Below, one piece after another: positions 24,361 through 36,925 of a DNA stretch of 64,000 nt (positions within the stretch are counted from its first letter, which is position 1; the number at the start of each line of letters is the position of its first letter). The translations under genes and the position numbers were made by a program. This DNA is from Stenopsyche tienmushanensis (Eukaryota > Arthropoda > Insecta > Trichoptera > Stenopsychidae). The notes under the pieces were generated by a model. It made no database searches. It saw only the letters and a list, made by a program, of their open reading frames with translations, and was not told the origin of the DNA. The stretch is taken from assembly GCA_008973525.1 (NCBI GenBank), contig WACJ01000328.1, positions 270,309 through 334,308 on the forward strand, in the 5' to 3' direction.

Positions 24361-24865
24361 CAATGATTCCAGGTACATATAATAGATCTTCAGATTTCTC
24401 AAAAAGTTGATTATCTTCTACTAACTGTTCTTTTCGGGCAATACGAGCTGCTTTTGTCTCAGAAAGACTCTTACGGTTCTACCTCGCTACCCGCGCTTCA
24501 TCGGTATTTTCAGCAAATACTTTACAGTAGGTGCCAATAATGATTTTTACACCAGAATGCAGGTGCTTTGAAGCCAGTTGCCAAACCATCGAGTTAAAAC
24601 ATTCATTAGCATTTTGGGTATGGCCACCCAAGCATCTTTGAAGTAATTCATCCCTGAACAAATTTTTATAAATCGGTAAGAGATTCTGTTTTATCTCTTG
24701 GCCAAGAAATGAAGTCAAATGTTCAAGCTTTGGACATTTTTTAAAGCATTGGTTTTCTGCCATTTGTACTAGCTTTTGATTCCAGTCGGGTTCCCATGAT
24801 AATGTCTTTTTTTTTATTCCTCGAACTTCACTACCTTTCGTTCCTTTATTATGATGTTTAGACAT
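24361..24865 (-). mobile_element. Mutator-like transposase C-terminal remnant
   Basis: The minus strand opens from 24865 with about 128 codons containing LLQRCLGGHTQNANECFNSMVW, wording typical of the arthropod Mutator-like transposase domain. A TAG at about 24481 is followed in the same frame by a basic tail (SLSETKAARIARKEQ) and LLYVPGI, which is the expected end of this family. So the frame once continued through the stop. Only the C-terminal part is present. Family recall is by pattern, not search. Confidence 0.6.
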
Positions 24866-24869
24866 TTTT

Positions 24870-26290
24870 GCTTCGAAAATTCAATCACTCACGATAAACT
24901 ATCGAGCTAAACATGACTTCGAGCAACTTCGAACTGACTTCGAGCAACTTTAATTTCGCATACCTACAGTTAGAGATATATGAGTGCAATATAACGATAA
25001 TTTTGCTTAAAATATTTTTAGGAACATCTCCTATGATAAAACTAAAGATACAAAAGATTTAAACAAATGTATTATGAATGAAAGATTGCTCAACTACACG
25101 CTATAGCTTCGTAAATATTTCATATTATGATTTTTCTCTTTTATAGTATACTCTCAATATGTTATACTTTCGAAATACGCAATTAAAAAAATGATTTTTT
25201 TGAACGTTGTAAAGGGTTTGCCTCCCTTAAATTTGGAAAATACCCACGTAAACATTAAGAGACAAGTAAAAGTGACAGTTAGTTGCGGAAATTGTAAAGC
25301 ACAGGGATACCTGGCATATCTGTGCGTTATTTCATTTCTTTTGATAGTTTAACTTGAAAAGAAAAAGGCTTAATAGTTTAACATGAGTTGAAAAATGTTT
25401 GACTTGAATTGAAAAAGGTTTGACGTGAAATGAAAAAAGCTTAACCTGGCGTAAAAATATTGTACGTAGTACTTCCCCAATAAAATAACCATGGTATAGA
25501 ATAAACAAAAAATAAACATTTACGAAGTGCCCCATTACAGAAAAAGTTTGGAAAACTCTGATCTAAATTTTACTCTCAAATATCACAAAAAAGGGAGAAA
25601 TAGCTATCGCTTCCTGCAAATTTAATGTGTATGTTATCTCATCAATACGTTAAGTAGAAAAGATTAAATGCTACCACAGATATCATCACTGAAACAATTA
25701 ATAATAAAGGTCATTCGCAGCTTGTACTTTTGGACCGGAGTGTGAAATTAAACATAATGAATGAAATATTCCGTCAAACCATGGACATGTAACCTATTTG
25801 ATCCCAGTTTATAGACACTTCAGTCGAAATTCTGTGAATATTGAGATACTTTGCAGAAAATATTTTAAATCAATTAAGTGGTCTGTATATTTATCATCAA
25901 TTCAGGTATTATCCTTCCTATACGTCTGAAACAGAATGATGTTAATGATCAAATCAAAAATTAATATAGACCGTGAAGTTATACTGAAATATATTTTTTT
26001 AGTATGTTTAACAAATTGCAGTGTATAAAAGGCTATGATGACATTTTTTAAAGACATTATGATCGAATTCTATAAAATAGAAACGATATCTATCGCTATC
26101 ATTGCGTATTAATCAGTTAGGAATACACGATTGATGGAGTGTATATCACAATGTAATTAGCCATTTTATGTGGCAAATATATGATTATGCGACAAATACC
26201 AAAGATAGCATTATCCAAATGCATCAATGAATTGATTTTTGTGGATCAATGTATTGGCGACACTTCAAAGTGATTCTACATCGATCCATC
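24870..26290. other. Spacer upstream of SPH9
   Basis: Contains imperfect tandem repeats at 25346-25447 and the segment 25886-25992 duplicated at 23484-23589. 26040-26290 is family 5' flank in the plus orientation. No gene. Confidence 0.5.
25346..25447. repeat. Imperfect short tandem repeat, period about 22-28 bp
   Basis: Four or five units built on TTTGACTTGAATTGAAAAAGG, with variants TTTAACTTGAAAAGAAAAAGG and TTTGACGTGAAATGAAAAAAG. The open frame across it on the minus strand gives a VKxFSxHVK repeat, a by-product of the tandem array. Confidence 0.6.
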
Positions 26291-27645
26291 ATGAGGTTCC
26301 CCGTGTATTTTGGTGTACTTTTGATCGCTGCCGTTGCCTCGGTATATTTTATCTAATTTTGTTGATTTCATTTCATCAGTATGCTTATTGTACTGTTATT
26401 GTTTTTAATGATTTCAGGCAGAATTTTATCCGACGATCAAGGAATCGAGTGTTGAGGCCTCATCTGATCGTAAATATTGTATTTAAGCCTGCATCTTTCT
26501 ATTTGGTAATCGAATTTATTTCTCTTAATCATTGAGCGACCATTAACGCGGTGAATCTTTTTAGTGTCAAAAATCGTAAATGGTGATCTTGCAACAGAAG
26601 GACAATTTCCATATATGGTTCAAATACAAGGACTGTTATTTTGCGGAGGTGCTTTAATATCTGCTAGCTGGGTATTAAGTCAAGCTTTGTGTATTTGGGG
26701 GTAATTTTAATTAAATTCTACAACACTTTATAATAATTTCTTGTTAGTTGATAGATTACAAATGTTAATTGCATTTTATTTTTTTATTTTTAGAGTAACT
26801 GTAAAAGTGTACCTTGGAACTATTGATATCACAAAGCCTTTTTTAATTATCGAAACTCAGGAAACCTGGACTCATCCACAATTTGAAAGTCCTCACATAG
26901 GGAATAATATTGGCCTTGTAAATTTGAGGCATAGTGTTGTTTTTGATGGTATGGTGTTCTTATATCTTATTTTATTTTTTAATACCTCTCAAAATTTAGC
27001 AACTTTAATATAGGATCAATTATTTTAATTATTCAGAGAGGATCAGTCCAATTGCTCTTCCAAGACGGAGTCAAGCATATGCTAATTTTGGATCTGGAAG
27101 AGCAGCTACTATTATTGGATGGGGAGAACTTATAGAAAGCGGTAATTGTTATACTAAAAATGTGTCTGTATATGAGATGCATTAGAAATTTCTCAAATTA
27201 TCGTATGATAACTAAAATTCTTATTATTTTATTCAGGTACTTCAAATGAAACTTTGAGTTATGGTTCAGCTTTGATTATATCTAATGAAGCATGCCAATC
27301 AACTGAAAATGATCCAAAAATAGATATCACAGTGCTTTGTGCCGTACCAACAGGACAACCACCACAACAAGTTTGCTTCGTGAGTATATTTGAATAGCTA
27401 TGAAATTACTCTTTATTGCTTTAAAATTATTCATGGATGTTAAAAGAAATAATTTATATTAACAGCATGACTGGGGTTCTTTGATGACTCTTCGTGATAT
27501 GCTGGACAATTTGGATATCCTGGTGGGCATAATGAGTAGGCCTGCCTTCGCGGGTTGCATGTCTGGACGACCATCTATTTGGGTCCGGCCACAGTTTTAT
27601 TTGGATTGGATTAATAGTCATACCGGAATTCCAATCAGGCCATGA
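26291..27645 (+). CDS. SPH9: secreted S1A serine protease homologue, triad Leu/Asn/Trp
   Basis: Exons 26291-26341, 26418-26469, 26565-26700, 26794-26948, 27037-27141, 27237-27379, 27466-27645; 273 aa. Signal peptide MRFPVYFGVLLIAAVAS; activation site SKIVNG. His57 is Leu (LSQALC), Asp102 is Asn (GNNIGL), and GDSGGP reads HDWGSL, so Ser195 is Trp. The C-terminus is LDWINSHTGIPIRP. AATAAA is at 27678-27683. It is the inverted counterpart of SPH8. Its 3' end and upstream region also occur as the deleted copy at 23450-24055. The 3' flank 27830-28060 looks like part of a repeat (it occurs in both copies). Confidence 0.9.
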
Positions 27646-28069
27646 GTTATTTTCAAGTCATTATATTCAAATTTATGAATAAATACGCATTTAAGGAATA
27701 TTATTTTACAAAAAGATTTTACAATAGATTCCCTCAATTATATTGTTTTCCCATGTACAATGAAATGTATTTTCTGAATTTTAATTACTCATAAATATAC
27801 AAGCATACATAAATGACTTTAAAAGAGGAGTTCAGTCCACTGACAACACATTCTGCCATTTCCGTCTATCCTCAACTTCCTTACTCCAATTACCCAGACC
27901 CAGACATCTTAGTCTATCTGATATACCCAGCGTAGATGAGGTATTCCGATGAGTCTGTTGCTACTCAGCCCCAAACCTAAAGCGGCTCGAGAGACTTGAG
28001 GGAGTTTCGTACACGTCCATGATCTTCCGATCGAACCTCATGGCTTCAATTTCGCCGATAATGATTTAT

Positions 28070-30113
28070 TTCTCAATATATTTTGCAGGTCATAGTAGCA
28101 TTAATTACCGTTGAATTCTAGAGGTTATTTCGTTTTCAATTGATATATATGTTCCTCTCCATGCGGATTCTAGGCATTTGACTCAACAGATCTTTTTAAT
28201 ATCTTTATCATTGACACTCATGAAGATTGAGTCTTCAGCGTTTTTTTCTCGATATGGTTATATTACACATCACTCAATAAGTTGTACATCCTAGTAAAAT
28301 CTCCTGTGGAGATCGCCTACGACCGATGGTCCGGATAAGGCACACATATAGAAGAAGTGTGAATACTCTGATTGTGTCTTATATAAGAATAATTTCCATT
28401 AGGAAAGAAGTTTAAAATTTAAGATACAACAGATTTTGGTACTTTATAATGAAATACGTAAAGATTTATACGCTAATATCAGACAATAGCTTATTACTGA
28501 ATTTTTGAAGGCTAAAACTAGAAATACTCCAGAGATCTCTGATGATGGAAACTCACAACAGATCTCGAAAAATCCATATAGAAATATGAGTGACAATGAT
28601 GATTAATTATTTTTTTTAAATTAATAAAGTTTTTTTAAAATAATTTTCGTAAATGTTTATTTTAAAAACTAAAGTACATATGTACTTATATAAACTATCT
28701 TCGATATTTTTTTTGGAACGCAAACCCTAATTTTGTATGAACTTCAAATCTTGTATAACGCGGATTTGTATTACGCGACGCTTTTGCGGAATCATATAAC
28801 CGTGTTATATAATGAATATTTAAAAACTGGGATGGTGGTAACTTTCGGAAACATGTATTTTTTATTAATTTTAATTGTCTCGTAATATATTATAATAACT
28901 TATATTTTGTGAATGCAGACATTTTTTTGAATCAAAAGTGATTTTGCACATGATAATAATGTTTTAAATCTATAATAAAACATTAAGCCATTTAAAATGC
29001 GAAAGATTGATTGTCAATTTTTTTAATTAATGCAATAAAAATCTCTGTTATGGATGCTATCTTTAAAAACTGATTTTAGACAACATTTGGATAATGCTAT
29101 CTTCGGTATTTAACATTCAATCGTATCATTTCAAAAGAGAAGAATACATTTTAAATTAAAAATACATTATATAAGTTGTATGTTATTAACAGGATAATAT
29201 GCGGATTAAATTTGCAGGTAATGATAGAGATCAATTTCTTTATTTGATATTTGATAAGCATGTTTTGAAGAAACAATTATAATCATTAGCACAATTTAAT
29301 TTAGTTTCTCGCATAATCCCTCGCGATATTCATGTTTTTGGAATATAATCTCAATGCTATTAATACTTTTTAATCGAATTTTTATACTGCATCACGTGCC
29401 TATAGGTATTTCGAATCCATCAGCAGTTTGTTTGATTTTTAGCTGCGTATGGTTAAAGAAATATGTCACATGCTCTTTACAAATGTTGTTATATTATCTA
29501 AATAGATTGTGTTATTAACTAAAATACATCTTATGGCGAACATCCACTTTGAGAAAAATATTACTTAGATGAACATTTTTGTTATGATTCGTTTTATTCA
29601 TGTCTGAAATGAGTATGTTTATATTTTATAATGATCCCTCGCTGTTTTAAATAATTGGCGATCTTTCTCTTAAACTCAGAATGATTGTTTTTCAAAATGA
29701 ATTTAAAACATTACTGGTTTCTGCTTTGATAGGAAACAGAGCCATTTACGTTTGATTACATTTTTGTTTTATTGAGAAAATATAATAAAATAGTCCCTAC
29801 CATCCGAAACATAACAGCTAAATTAGAGCAAATTTGTTAACACTTGGCTTGATGAATTATGTGATGTAATCGCTGTGAATATTTATAAATATACTGCATA
29901 CATTTTTTAATACCAACCTAAATATCAAGATATTTAGAGTAATATATATATAAATAACAACACAAGCATAAAATAAAAGATATTCTGACTTTTTATATTA
30001 TTGTTCCAATTTCTTAAGGGAGTACATTGATGAATAATTTTATTGCTGCTATTCAGCCATTAAACATATTTAAGATGAATATTTATTTATTGTTAATTTG
30101 AAATTATACACGA
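28070..30113. other. Gene-free region with transposon debris and an orphan SPH 5' flank
   Basis: 28390-28820 looks like the tail of a pogo/Tigger-type element: a short open stretch ending in acidic residues before TAATTATTTTTTTT, then GTATAACGCGGATTTGTATTACGCG and CCGTGTTATATAAT. 29090-29260 resembles the upstream flank shared by SPH6-SPH9 (GATAATGCTATCTTCGGTATTTAACATTCAATCG; GATAGAGATCAATTTCTTT) but no coding exon lies beside it. Confidence 0.4.
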
Positions 30114-31633
30114 TTAAGGTCTTATTGGAAGTCCAGTATGTTGGTTAATCCAGCTCCAATAGTATTGTGGACGAACATAGCCAGCGGGATAAAATGTGCA
30201 ACCCCTGAAAAAGCTGGTCATGCCGAGCAAAATATTAGCTTGATCTGCTTCTTGAAACATTGTCAAAGATCCGCCTATATCACCCTATTTAAAAAAAACA
30301 TGACTTATTTTTCAATATTAACTTCATTGTATTTATTTATGTTATATTAATTTATTTTATTTACGTGGCAGGGTCCAACTGGAGCCCATGGTAATATTTC
30401 AGCACAGGTGACAGAGTCGATAACCCACGAAGGATCATTGTAAGTTCGACATCGATTATTGTCTACGACCTTTACCAGTCCATACTGTAAAATGTTTGGA
30501 AATGGATCAGCTGAAAAAAACAATTTAAGTTTAATTATTCAATTTTTGTTAAAATTATAGTATTAATTGTATGAAACTATGATAAATACATAATGCAGTG
30601 TGTCCCCATCCACAAAGAAATGCATCTGATCCTACACCAAATTGTTCAAATGCTTGACTTTGTCTTGGAATTATAATAGGCCCAATGATATCTATAAATT
30701 TGTTGAAGAAAATAAGTTTATGGAATTGAAAAAATATATAGGTTTTGTAAAATTATAAAAAATGCTGCACTATCGAATATTAGGTTAATATGAAGATTAA
30801 CAAGTCCAATGTTGTGATGGTAATTGGTAGGATTGTATTGTGGATGGATTCTCAAGTCCCTGGATATGATGAAAATTCTAGGATTATTGTAATCCACACC
30901 CCCAATAAATACATCAGCCGTATTACTCCTGAATTTAAAATTAATATTAATTAGTATTTGTAATACGAAATGTTTTTGTACAATACTAACATATTTAATT
31001 AGTTAGTATTGTACAAAAATAATCCCTAGTCTTATATATATTTTTTAAATGAATAAGATTACCCAGAAATGCATTGGGCTACAGTCAAAACCCACGAAGG
31101 TGTTATAATATTTCCAGAACAATAATCTGCTGATTTAATATGAACAGCATGCGGAAAAAATCCATCTTGAGCAGGCCATGAATTGAAGATTCTTCCAACT
31201 ATTTACAAAAGAGAATATAACAAACGATACATGTAATACGAAAGCATTTCAAAGATTAGTTTAAATACTTACATTCATTATCATTGATTGATTTTTTAAC
31301 TGCAATCGACGGATGATCACCGGCCTAAAATTGATGGAAAATCATATTAACAAGCCCATACTTCAATGTTCAAACATTTTGCGTATACAACATATGGAAA
31401 CAAGTTAAAATAATCAATGTGCTTTAAGAAGCACGAATATGACTGCGTGTCTTTTTTTAAATGCCATTACAGATATTACATTTAGATTTTAAGCATTTAA
31501 GGAAATTTTGCATAGTGCTATTATAAGATAATGGATGTTGATGAATAATTTTTCCTCTGAGGTTAAGAAAGTGATAACTGACCGCAGTGGCGACAGCAGT
31601 CACCAAGACACAAAGAAATACGTCGAATCTCAT
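30114..31633 (-). CDS. SPH10: secreted S1A serine protease homologue, triad Gln/Asn/Ile
   Basis: Exons 31583-31633, 31273-31324, 31063-31198, 30771-30928, 30590-30691, 30365-30510, 30114-30284; 271 aa. Signal peptide MRFDVFLCVLVTAVATA. The activation site is GRIFNSW, not IVGG. His57 is Gln (TVAQC), Asp102 is Asn (HHNIGL) and Ser195 is Ile (GDIGGS). Exon 6 carries YNDPSWVIDS and LPWAPVGPC as in SPH4 (LPWSPIGLC), its closest relative. The donors after exons 4 and 5 are GTGCAG and GTATTT. The C-terminus is WSWINQHTGLPIRP. The promoter shows AGATAAG (31686-31692) followed by TATATATAAAA (31671-31681) on the gene strand. Intron 3 contains a perfect 18-bp hairpin. Confidence 0.88.
30973..31019. repeat. 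Perfect 18-bp inverted repeat in SPH10 intron 3
   Basis: Left arm TTTTTGTACAATACTAAC (30973-30990), 11-bp loop, right arm GTTAGTATTGTACAAAAA (31002-31019); arms are exact reverse complements. Confidence 0.85.
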
Positions 31634-31670
31634 CTTGAACAATGATTGATTTTCCACATTCTGCATCGTG

Positions 31671-31692
31671 TTTTATATATATGATCTTATCT
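31671..31692 (-). promoter_or_regulatory. SPH10 core promoter: AGATAAG plus TATA box
   Basis: On the gene strand AGATAAG (31692-31686) is followed within about 5 bp by ATATATATAAAA, 40-60 bp before the ATG. The same module occurs at SPH11 and SPH12. Confidence 0.5.
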
Positions 31693-31693
31693 C

Positions 31694-32228
31694 GGAATGT
31701 TAATTCTGTGATGCATCAGGACAGCGTAATCTTCGCTACTTTGACCACACAATGTAATCTTTCAAATTGTCCCTTTTATTTAATCTGCATACTTAAGCAC
31801 ACAGTGCATTTATGCCATGATTGAATATCGAATTGATGTAATTATTTTGATTTAGAGCTTGTTGTAATATGTTGATATTATGCACATAGAAAGTTCAAAA
31901 GGAAAAAATAATTATCCTGTCTTTTCCAATCTGGAGATGGTAGTTCAAGTAGCATACACTCGAGGTATTTAAGATTTGGGAGTGAGTGGCAGCAGACCCG
32001 TCGGAAGAGCTTGTGTAGGTGAAGATACCTGCACTGGCAGTTGGAAGGAAGAGGGTCAGAATAACCGAATATGGCAGTATCTCACTTATATATTATCTGG
32101 TTTGTATGCATGTATGTTAATAATTTTATCATCGCCATTTTATAAGGGCCATAGATAGAGACCTGCTATCTGAATAAGGGTCGTCAGTCAAATAGCCACC
32201 GTTAAGGTTTTTACTTTATCGTTTACTA
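31694..32228. other. Spacer between SPH10 and the orphan exon
   Basis: Includes an open plus-strand stretch near 31976-32158 with a GEDTCTGSWKEEG segment followed by a hydrophobic segment. I do not recognise it, and it has no supporting splice or start context. May be an element fragment. Confidence 0.3.
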
Positions 32229-32384
32229 ATGAATGACATAGATGACAACATTGATGTCTTGGCGAGCATATTTTCTGATACTAGTATAAATTATTGTTTT
32301 TCAGGGGAACCGATCATTTTTATTCGCCTACAATATTACTGGGGTTGGATTAACAATCATACTGGACTACCAATCAGATCTTAA
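32229..32384 (+). pseudogene. Orphan SPH exon 7 remnant
   Basis: One open stretch from an internal ATG to TAA reads through DDNIDVLASIF, CFSGEPIIFIR, LQYYWGWINNHTGLPIRS, the ordinary end of an SPH protein from about residue 200. Nothing upstream on this strand resembles exons 1-6, and the GDSGGP-equivalent portion is missing. The arginine-proline pair usual before QxYW is changed to RL. Most likely a fragment left by a rearrangement. Confidence 0.8.
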
Positions 32385-33170
32385 ATTATATTTTTGTATT
32401 AAAATGAATATAAAAATAAACAATAACTTCAACTTCACATATCATGGTCAAATTGTGTTAGTCAAGGGAAGAAAGCAACTAACTACGAAAGTACTATTAA
32501 CGATAAAGTAACGATTAAAACTAAATATACGATAGATTTTCTATGCTGTAGAACAGATTTATGAAGATGATATAGAAAAAGAATTTTTGAAATAGTGACT
32601 CAAAATATCAACGGAAATTAATATCGTTTGATAGATATAAACATAGTCGGAATGTTATTAAATTTGTTCTGAATACAGGGTATATTCTGGATCAAAACTA
32701 TTTTTATTTGTGTGTAAAATGTCCTATTTTATTCCTCATCATTCTAATTCATTGTCATCAATCTACTTTCTTAGATTTTGTCACAAAAGCTAGTCATTTT
32801 AGTTATTATGCAATATGGTCCTTTCTGTTCTTCTAAGCATATTCCTACTTTTTTTAATTAATACGAGAACTACAGCTTAAGTTTAATTAATATTACAATT
32901 ATAAGACAAATTATATAAAACTATATTCCAAATTTGGTTCAAATACTTTGGCTAATCTATTTGAATCCAAATGGAATTTGTTTAAGGATTATGAACTACA
33001 TTTTATTTAAGTTAATGGCATATATTATGGATTTTTAGGATTACCAAATAATTTATTAAAATCAAGAAACATATGTGTATTTATTCACTTTTTAACAATT
33101 AATTATTCAATAATGTTCTAAATTTTGAAATAGTTATCTTTATTTCTAAATTTTATTATAGGCTCAGGGT

Positions 33171-35148
33171 CTAATCGGGACTCCCGTATTGGCGTTGATC
33201 CAATCCCAATAGAACTGTGGGCCGTGTAAATAATGGTAATTCTGTACTGCATGTCATACCTTCTCCATAGTAGCTAGTTATACCAATTTGGATTTCAATA
33301 TTATCAGTAAAATCGAAAACTGTCATGGCATGTCCAAGATCACCCTGTCGAAAATGCAACATATTAATCAAAAATAGTTTTAATATTAAAACCTCTGGAT
33401 GATACATTTTTTATTATATACTTACATAACAAAGTGTGATTGCCTCTGATGGTATTCGGCTTGAGCATAAAGTGGAGTTGATAACTATTTCGCTATTATA
33501 ATATGCCTCGCATACACTGTTAGGGTTAACAACTACGGAACCATATTGAAGACGGTTGCTGAGTCCAGCTATGGAAAAAAATGCGAATTGAGTTGCAAAT
33601 ACTGAAGTTATACATATTTTTTTTCATTCGATAATCTTCAAAGTCAAATACAATTATCGATTATTCCCCATCCAAAGACAGTTGCTGTCCTGCCAGAGGC
33701 GAAGTTCTCATATGTTTGGCTTAATCTCGGAAGAGCAATGGGTCTGATTCGATCTGCAATATAAAATTATTCCTTTTTATCTAAAAATTCATAAATTTGA
33801 CAGAATGATGTTAATTTCGTATCGTTGTCTTTCTTTATTGGTATGGATCATATTTTAGAAGAAATATTTTTGCGGATGGAATATCTGATATTCAGATCAA
33901 ATATCATCAATTAAAACACTGTATCATTATTAATATTCACTATTTCACTTTTAAAATTTATTAGGCACATTTAATAGGCAAGAAGTTAATTAATTTATTT
34001 CTAAAAACCACCCAAATTATTTGATAAGGGAATTTATATCACAATATGTAATTGTATCCAAATAATTTCAATAAGAAGTAAACAATTAACTCTCAAAGTC
34101 TACTTTTTTCTCGTTTTAAAAGTAACAATGAAGATTTTAAATTTTGCATATTTACCGTTGTAGTATAGAGAATGGTAAAGATTGAGGAGACCGATGTCGT
34201 GGTTCCGGGTGATAAGATTAAAATTCGGATGAGTTCTTCCGTCGTTAGTTTCGATGTATAAATATCTGGGTTCTATAAAAACACTTCCGATGTAGATGGC
34301 ACCTCCATTAGCTCTGAAATTTCAAATTTTACTGCAAAATAAATATGCGCCAATTTGTCGGGAAGTATTTTCAGAACATTCCCACAGAGATACAGATGAC
34401 AGAATTATGAAAGTGTTGGATAAATATTTTTTTTGTCACAGTGATATATAATATTAGATTAATAAGAATGTATATGACAACAAAAATAATTACTGAAAGA
34501 TGCACGATGCTGCAGTTAAGATCCAACTAGGTGCAATGATACTTCCTCCACAATAACCTCTTGATCGAATATGAACTTGATGGGGAAATTGACCCTGTTC
34601 TGCTGGAGTACCACCGGTGAGTCTTGTGACTATCAAAGAGAATAAAAACATTATTTTTTTAGTGTTTATAAAACTACTATAATAAATAAGTTAGATATAT
34701 TGTATAAAAAAAACCTATTTACATTTGTCCTGTGGTGTGAATTCCCGGACTGATATCAACGGTTGAAAAGTAGCCTAAAATTTATTGTTGAAAAAGATTT
34801 TCAAAGTAATGTTATATATTTTTTTTAACATATAATAGGGATATTTAAACGCAAAACTATGAATGGATAATCAAAGGTTGAAGCTAGTAGTGCAAAGATC
34901 AAGTATATAGGCAAAGATCTATATGGTATAATTATGATAACTGAAAAAAATCAAAAGATCGTTCAAATTAACGATTGTAAGACAAACGGATGAAAACTTT
35001 GAAATATATGCAATCACAAAAGATTGAAATAAAAATGAATGATTTGGAATTTAAGAAAATCTATTGAATTTGGATAGATGTAAAAAATAGGGCTTACCTT
35101 AGCCAGAGCAAGACATAGGAAAAGCGTTAAAACTACGCGGAGCCCCAT
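33171..35148 (-). CDS. SPH11: secreted S1A serine protease homologue, triad Ser/Asp/Leu, frameshifted C-terminus
   Basis: Exons 35098-35148 (an in-frame ATG also at 35157), 34723-34774, 34494-34629, 34156-34313, 33652-33753, 33426-33568, 33171-33344; 271 aa as read. Signal peptide MGLRVVLTLFLCLALAK; activation site TRLTGG. His57 is Ser (TAASC), Asp102 is kept (NHDIGL), Ser195 is Leu (GDLGHA). In exon 7 an extra G in the run at 33219-33221 shifts the frame, so the protein ends TRPTVLLGLDQRQYGSPD at 33171 instead of the family ending, whose frame is still intact to a TGA at 33164. Either a true mutation or a sequence error. Closest to SPH12 and SPH13. AGATAAG at 35210-35216 and ATATATAAAG at about 35195-35203 precede it. 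Confidence 0.82.
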
Positions 35149-35194
35149 CTTGAACATATTGAATCTGAATGACGTGATGTATATATTTTTTTCA

Positions 35195-35216
35195 CTTTAT
35201 ATATTTGTTCTTATCT
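35195..35216 (-). promoter_or_regulatory. SPH11 core promoter: AGATAAG plus TATA box
   Basis: Gene strand: TTAGATAAGAAC then AAATATATAAAG about 10 bp later, roughly 50-65 bp before the start codon. Same arrangement as SPH10 and SPH12. Confidence 0.5.
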
Positions 35217-36920
35217 AAGGAGAAATTCTACAAAATATATACACTAATTTCAAAGCTTATTAGTTTAAATCCATTCGAAAATAAATCTCTGATATCAAGG
35301 AGATAGCTATCTCTGTATATTTGCTATCTTTTGTATAATCCAGAATGGGCTTTACTATAAATTTAAGCCTAGTCGCTTTGATCTGAATGAAATGAAAAAT
35401 AGTTTATTAATGTAATTTAAAAAAATCATGATAATAATTCTATAACAGATTAATAGGAGTCTATTTCAGGAAAGGAAACAGAGAGTGAATGAGTATGCGG
35501 TTCTTCTTTATCGACGACGTTTATTCTTTTTACTCAGTTACTTCATTTTTTTTTACTCAATGATGTTCTTAAATATTTAGCATCACTATTCCTAAAACCA
35601 ATATTTTATATAATACAGATTTAAAAAATGCATTGCTGCTTTTTTCTCCAAAGCTTGAGAGGGACTTGGGTCCACTTGGGTCAGGACTATGGGTCAATAA
35701 CAACACAGTCTTTCGTTGCCGTCTATATCAATTTGAATTAGTTGAACAGGAAAGGTAGACCTAGTAAAAAATATTACTACTTACGAATTTGTAAGGGTTA
35801 ATTATACGACGTCATAGACAAATTATTTCCATTGATTTCCATAAGGCTGCGAAAGCCCCCTTCGATATATTCACGTCGGTGACCCATTGGGCGAACGTTC
35901 ACAAATAAAACTCAGAAGCCATGTTATCGTCGATATATAGCACCCAAAGATGCAAATATTGGATACAGATGATATGTATATGGATATACAGATAAAACTC
36001 TTTTCCATTAATAGATATTGCAGACGTCTTATTTTTGCAGTGGACTGCATATGGCTGTAATATGTTGATAATGATATATACATATATATTGTATGTACTT
36101 GTTACCAATCTTATCTAAGTTAAATTCTTACATAAAGCTATAAAACGATATTTAAAAATATATTTCTCCAAACACTGATTTTTATCCAAAATTTAATTCT
36201 TTTTGTAAAATCGAAAGTGAAAATTTGCTCTAATTTAAGTATCATCGATTACATATTTTTGAGATATTTTAAAAATATTTTAGTGTATAAATTGAATCAA
36301 AAACAAACTAAATTTGATTCCAATCTTTGATTTTACTAAACAGATACTAAGATATTTAACTTGAAGTGATATAATAGATAGAGAGCTATTCGATAATTCT
36401 GGGTTACCTAGTTTCCCGATTTTAAAAGTATAATTTCAAGTCTTAATGACTAGTGATGAAAGACATGATTGGTAGATTAATTGGCTGTATTCAACAATTT
36501 ATTTAGAAAAATGATAACCATAGTATAAAAGCGATTGGATTCCTAAATATTTCTTGTAATGCGAATCGAATTTTATAAATCATGGGATTGATTGAAAAAA
36601 TGATTTATGTTAAATCATGTTAGATTAAATCTTATCGCCGGAAAATTTAGCAACTTGAGTTTTCTCGCATAATATTAATTTTGACATGGATACGCTTTTA
36701 TAGAAATACTTTTTAGGGGTCTTTCTTCTTTTTGAAATTTATCAAGATTATCGATCGCAAAATAATCCATTGTTCAATCAAAAATATTAATAAGTTATAT
36801 CTACACTACAGAAATATCCACTCACAATTTCACAGATAGCATTATCCTTCATCATCTATGAATAAATTGAAACTAATTAAAAGTAAGAGACATGTTTTTA
36901 AAAGCATCAATTAGATTTTC
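35217..36920. other. Divergent intergenic region between SPH11 and SPH12
   Basis: About 1.7 kb of AT-rich sequence between the two divergent promoters. Open frames near 35871-36108 are short, overlap each other and show no domain. No gene or element recognised. Confidence 0.5.
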
Positions 36921-36925
36921 TTCTT

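Noticed and set aside
25332..25535. Repetitive VKxFSxHVK peptide
   Set aside because: Product of a short DNA tandem repeat, not a gene.
26741..27013. An alternative start (MLVDRLQMLIAFYFF) opening into exon 4 of SPH9, also seen in SPH8
   Set aside because: The upstream part is the tail of intron 3 that happens to stay open through the acceptor; the exon joins in phase to exon 3 in all paralogues.
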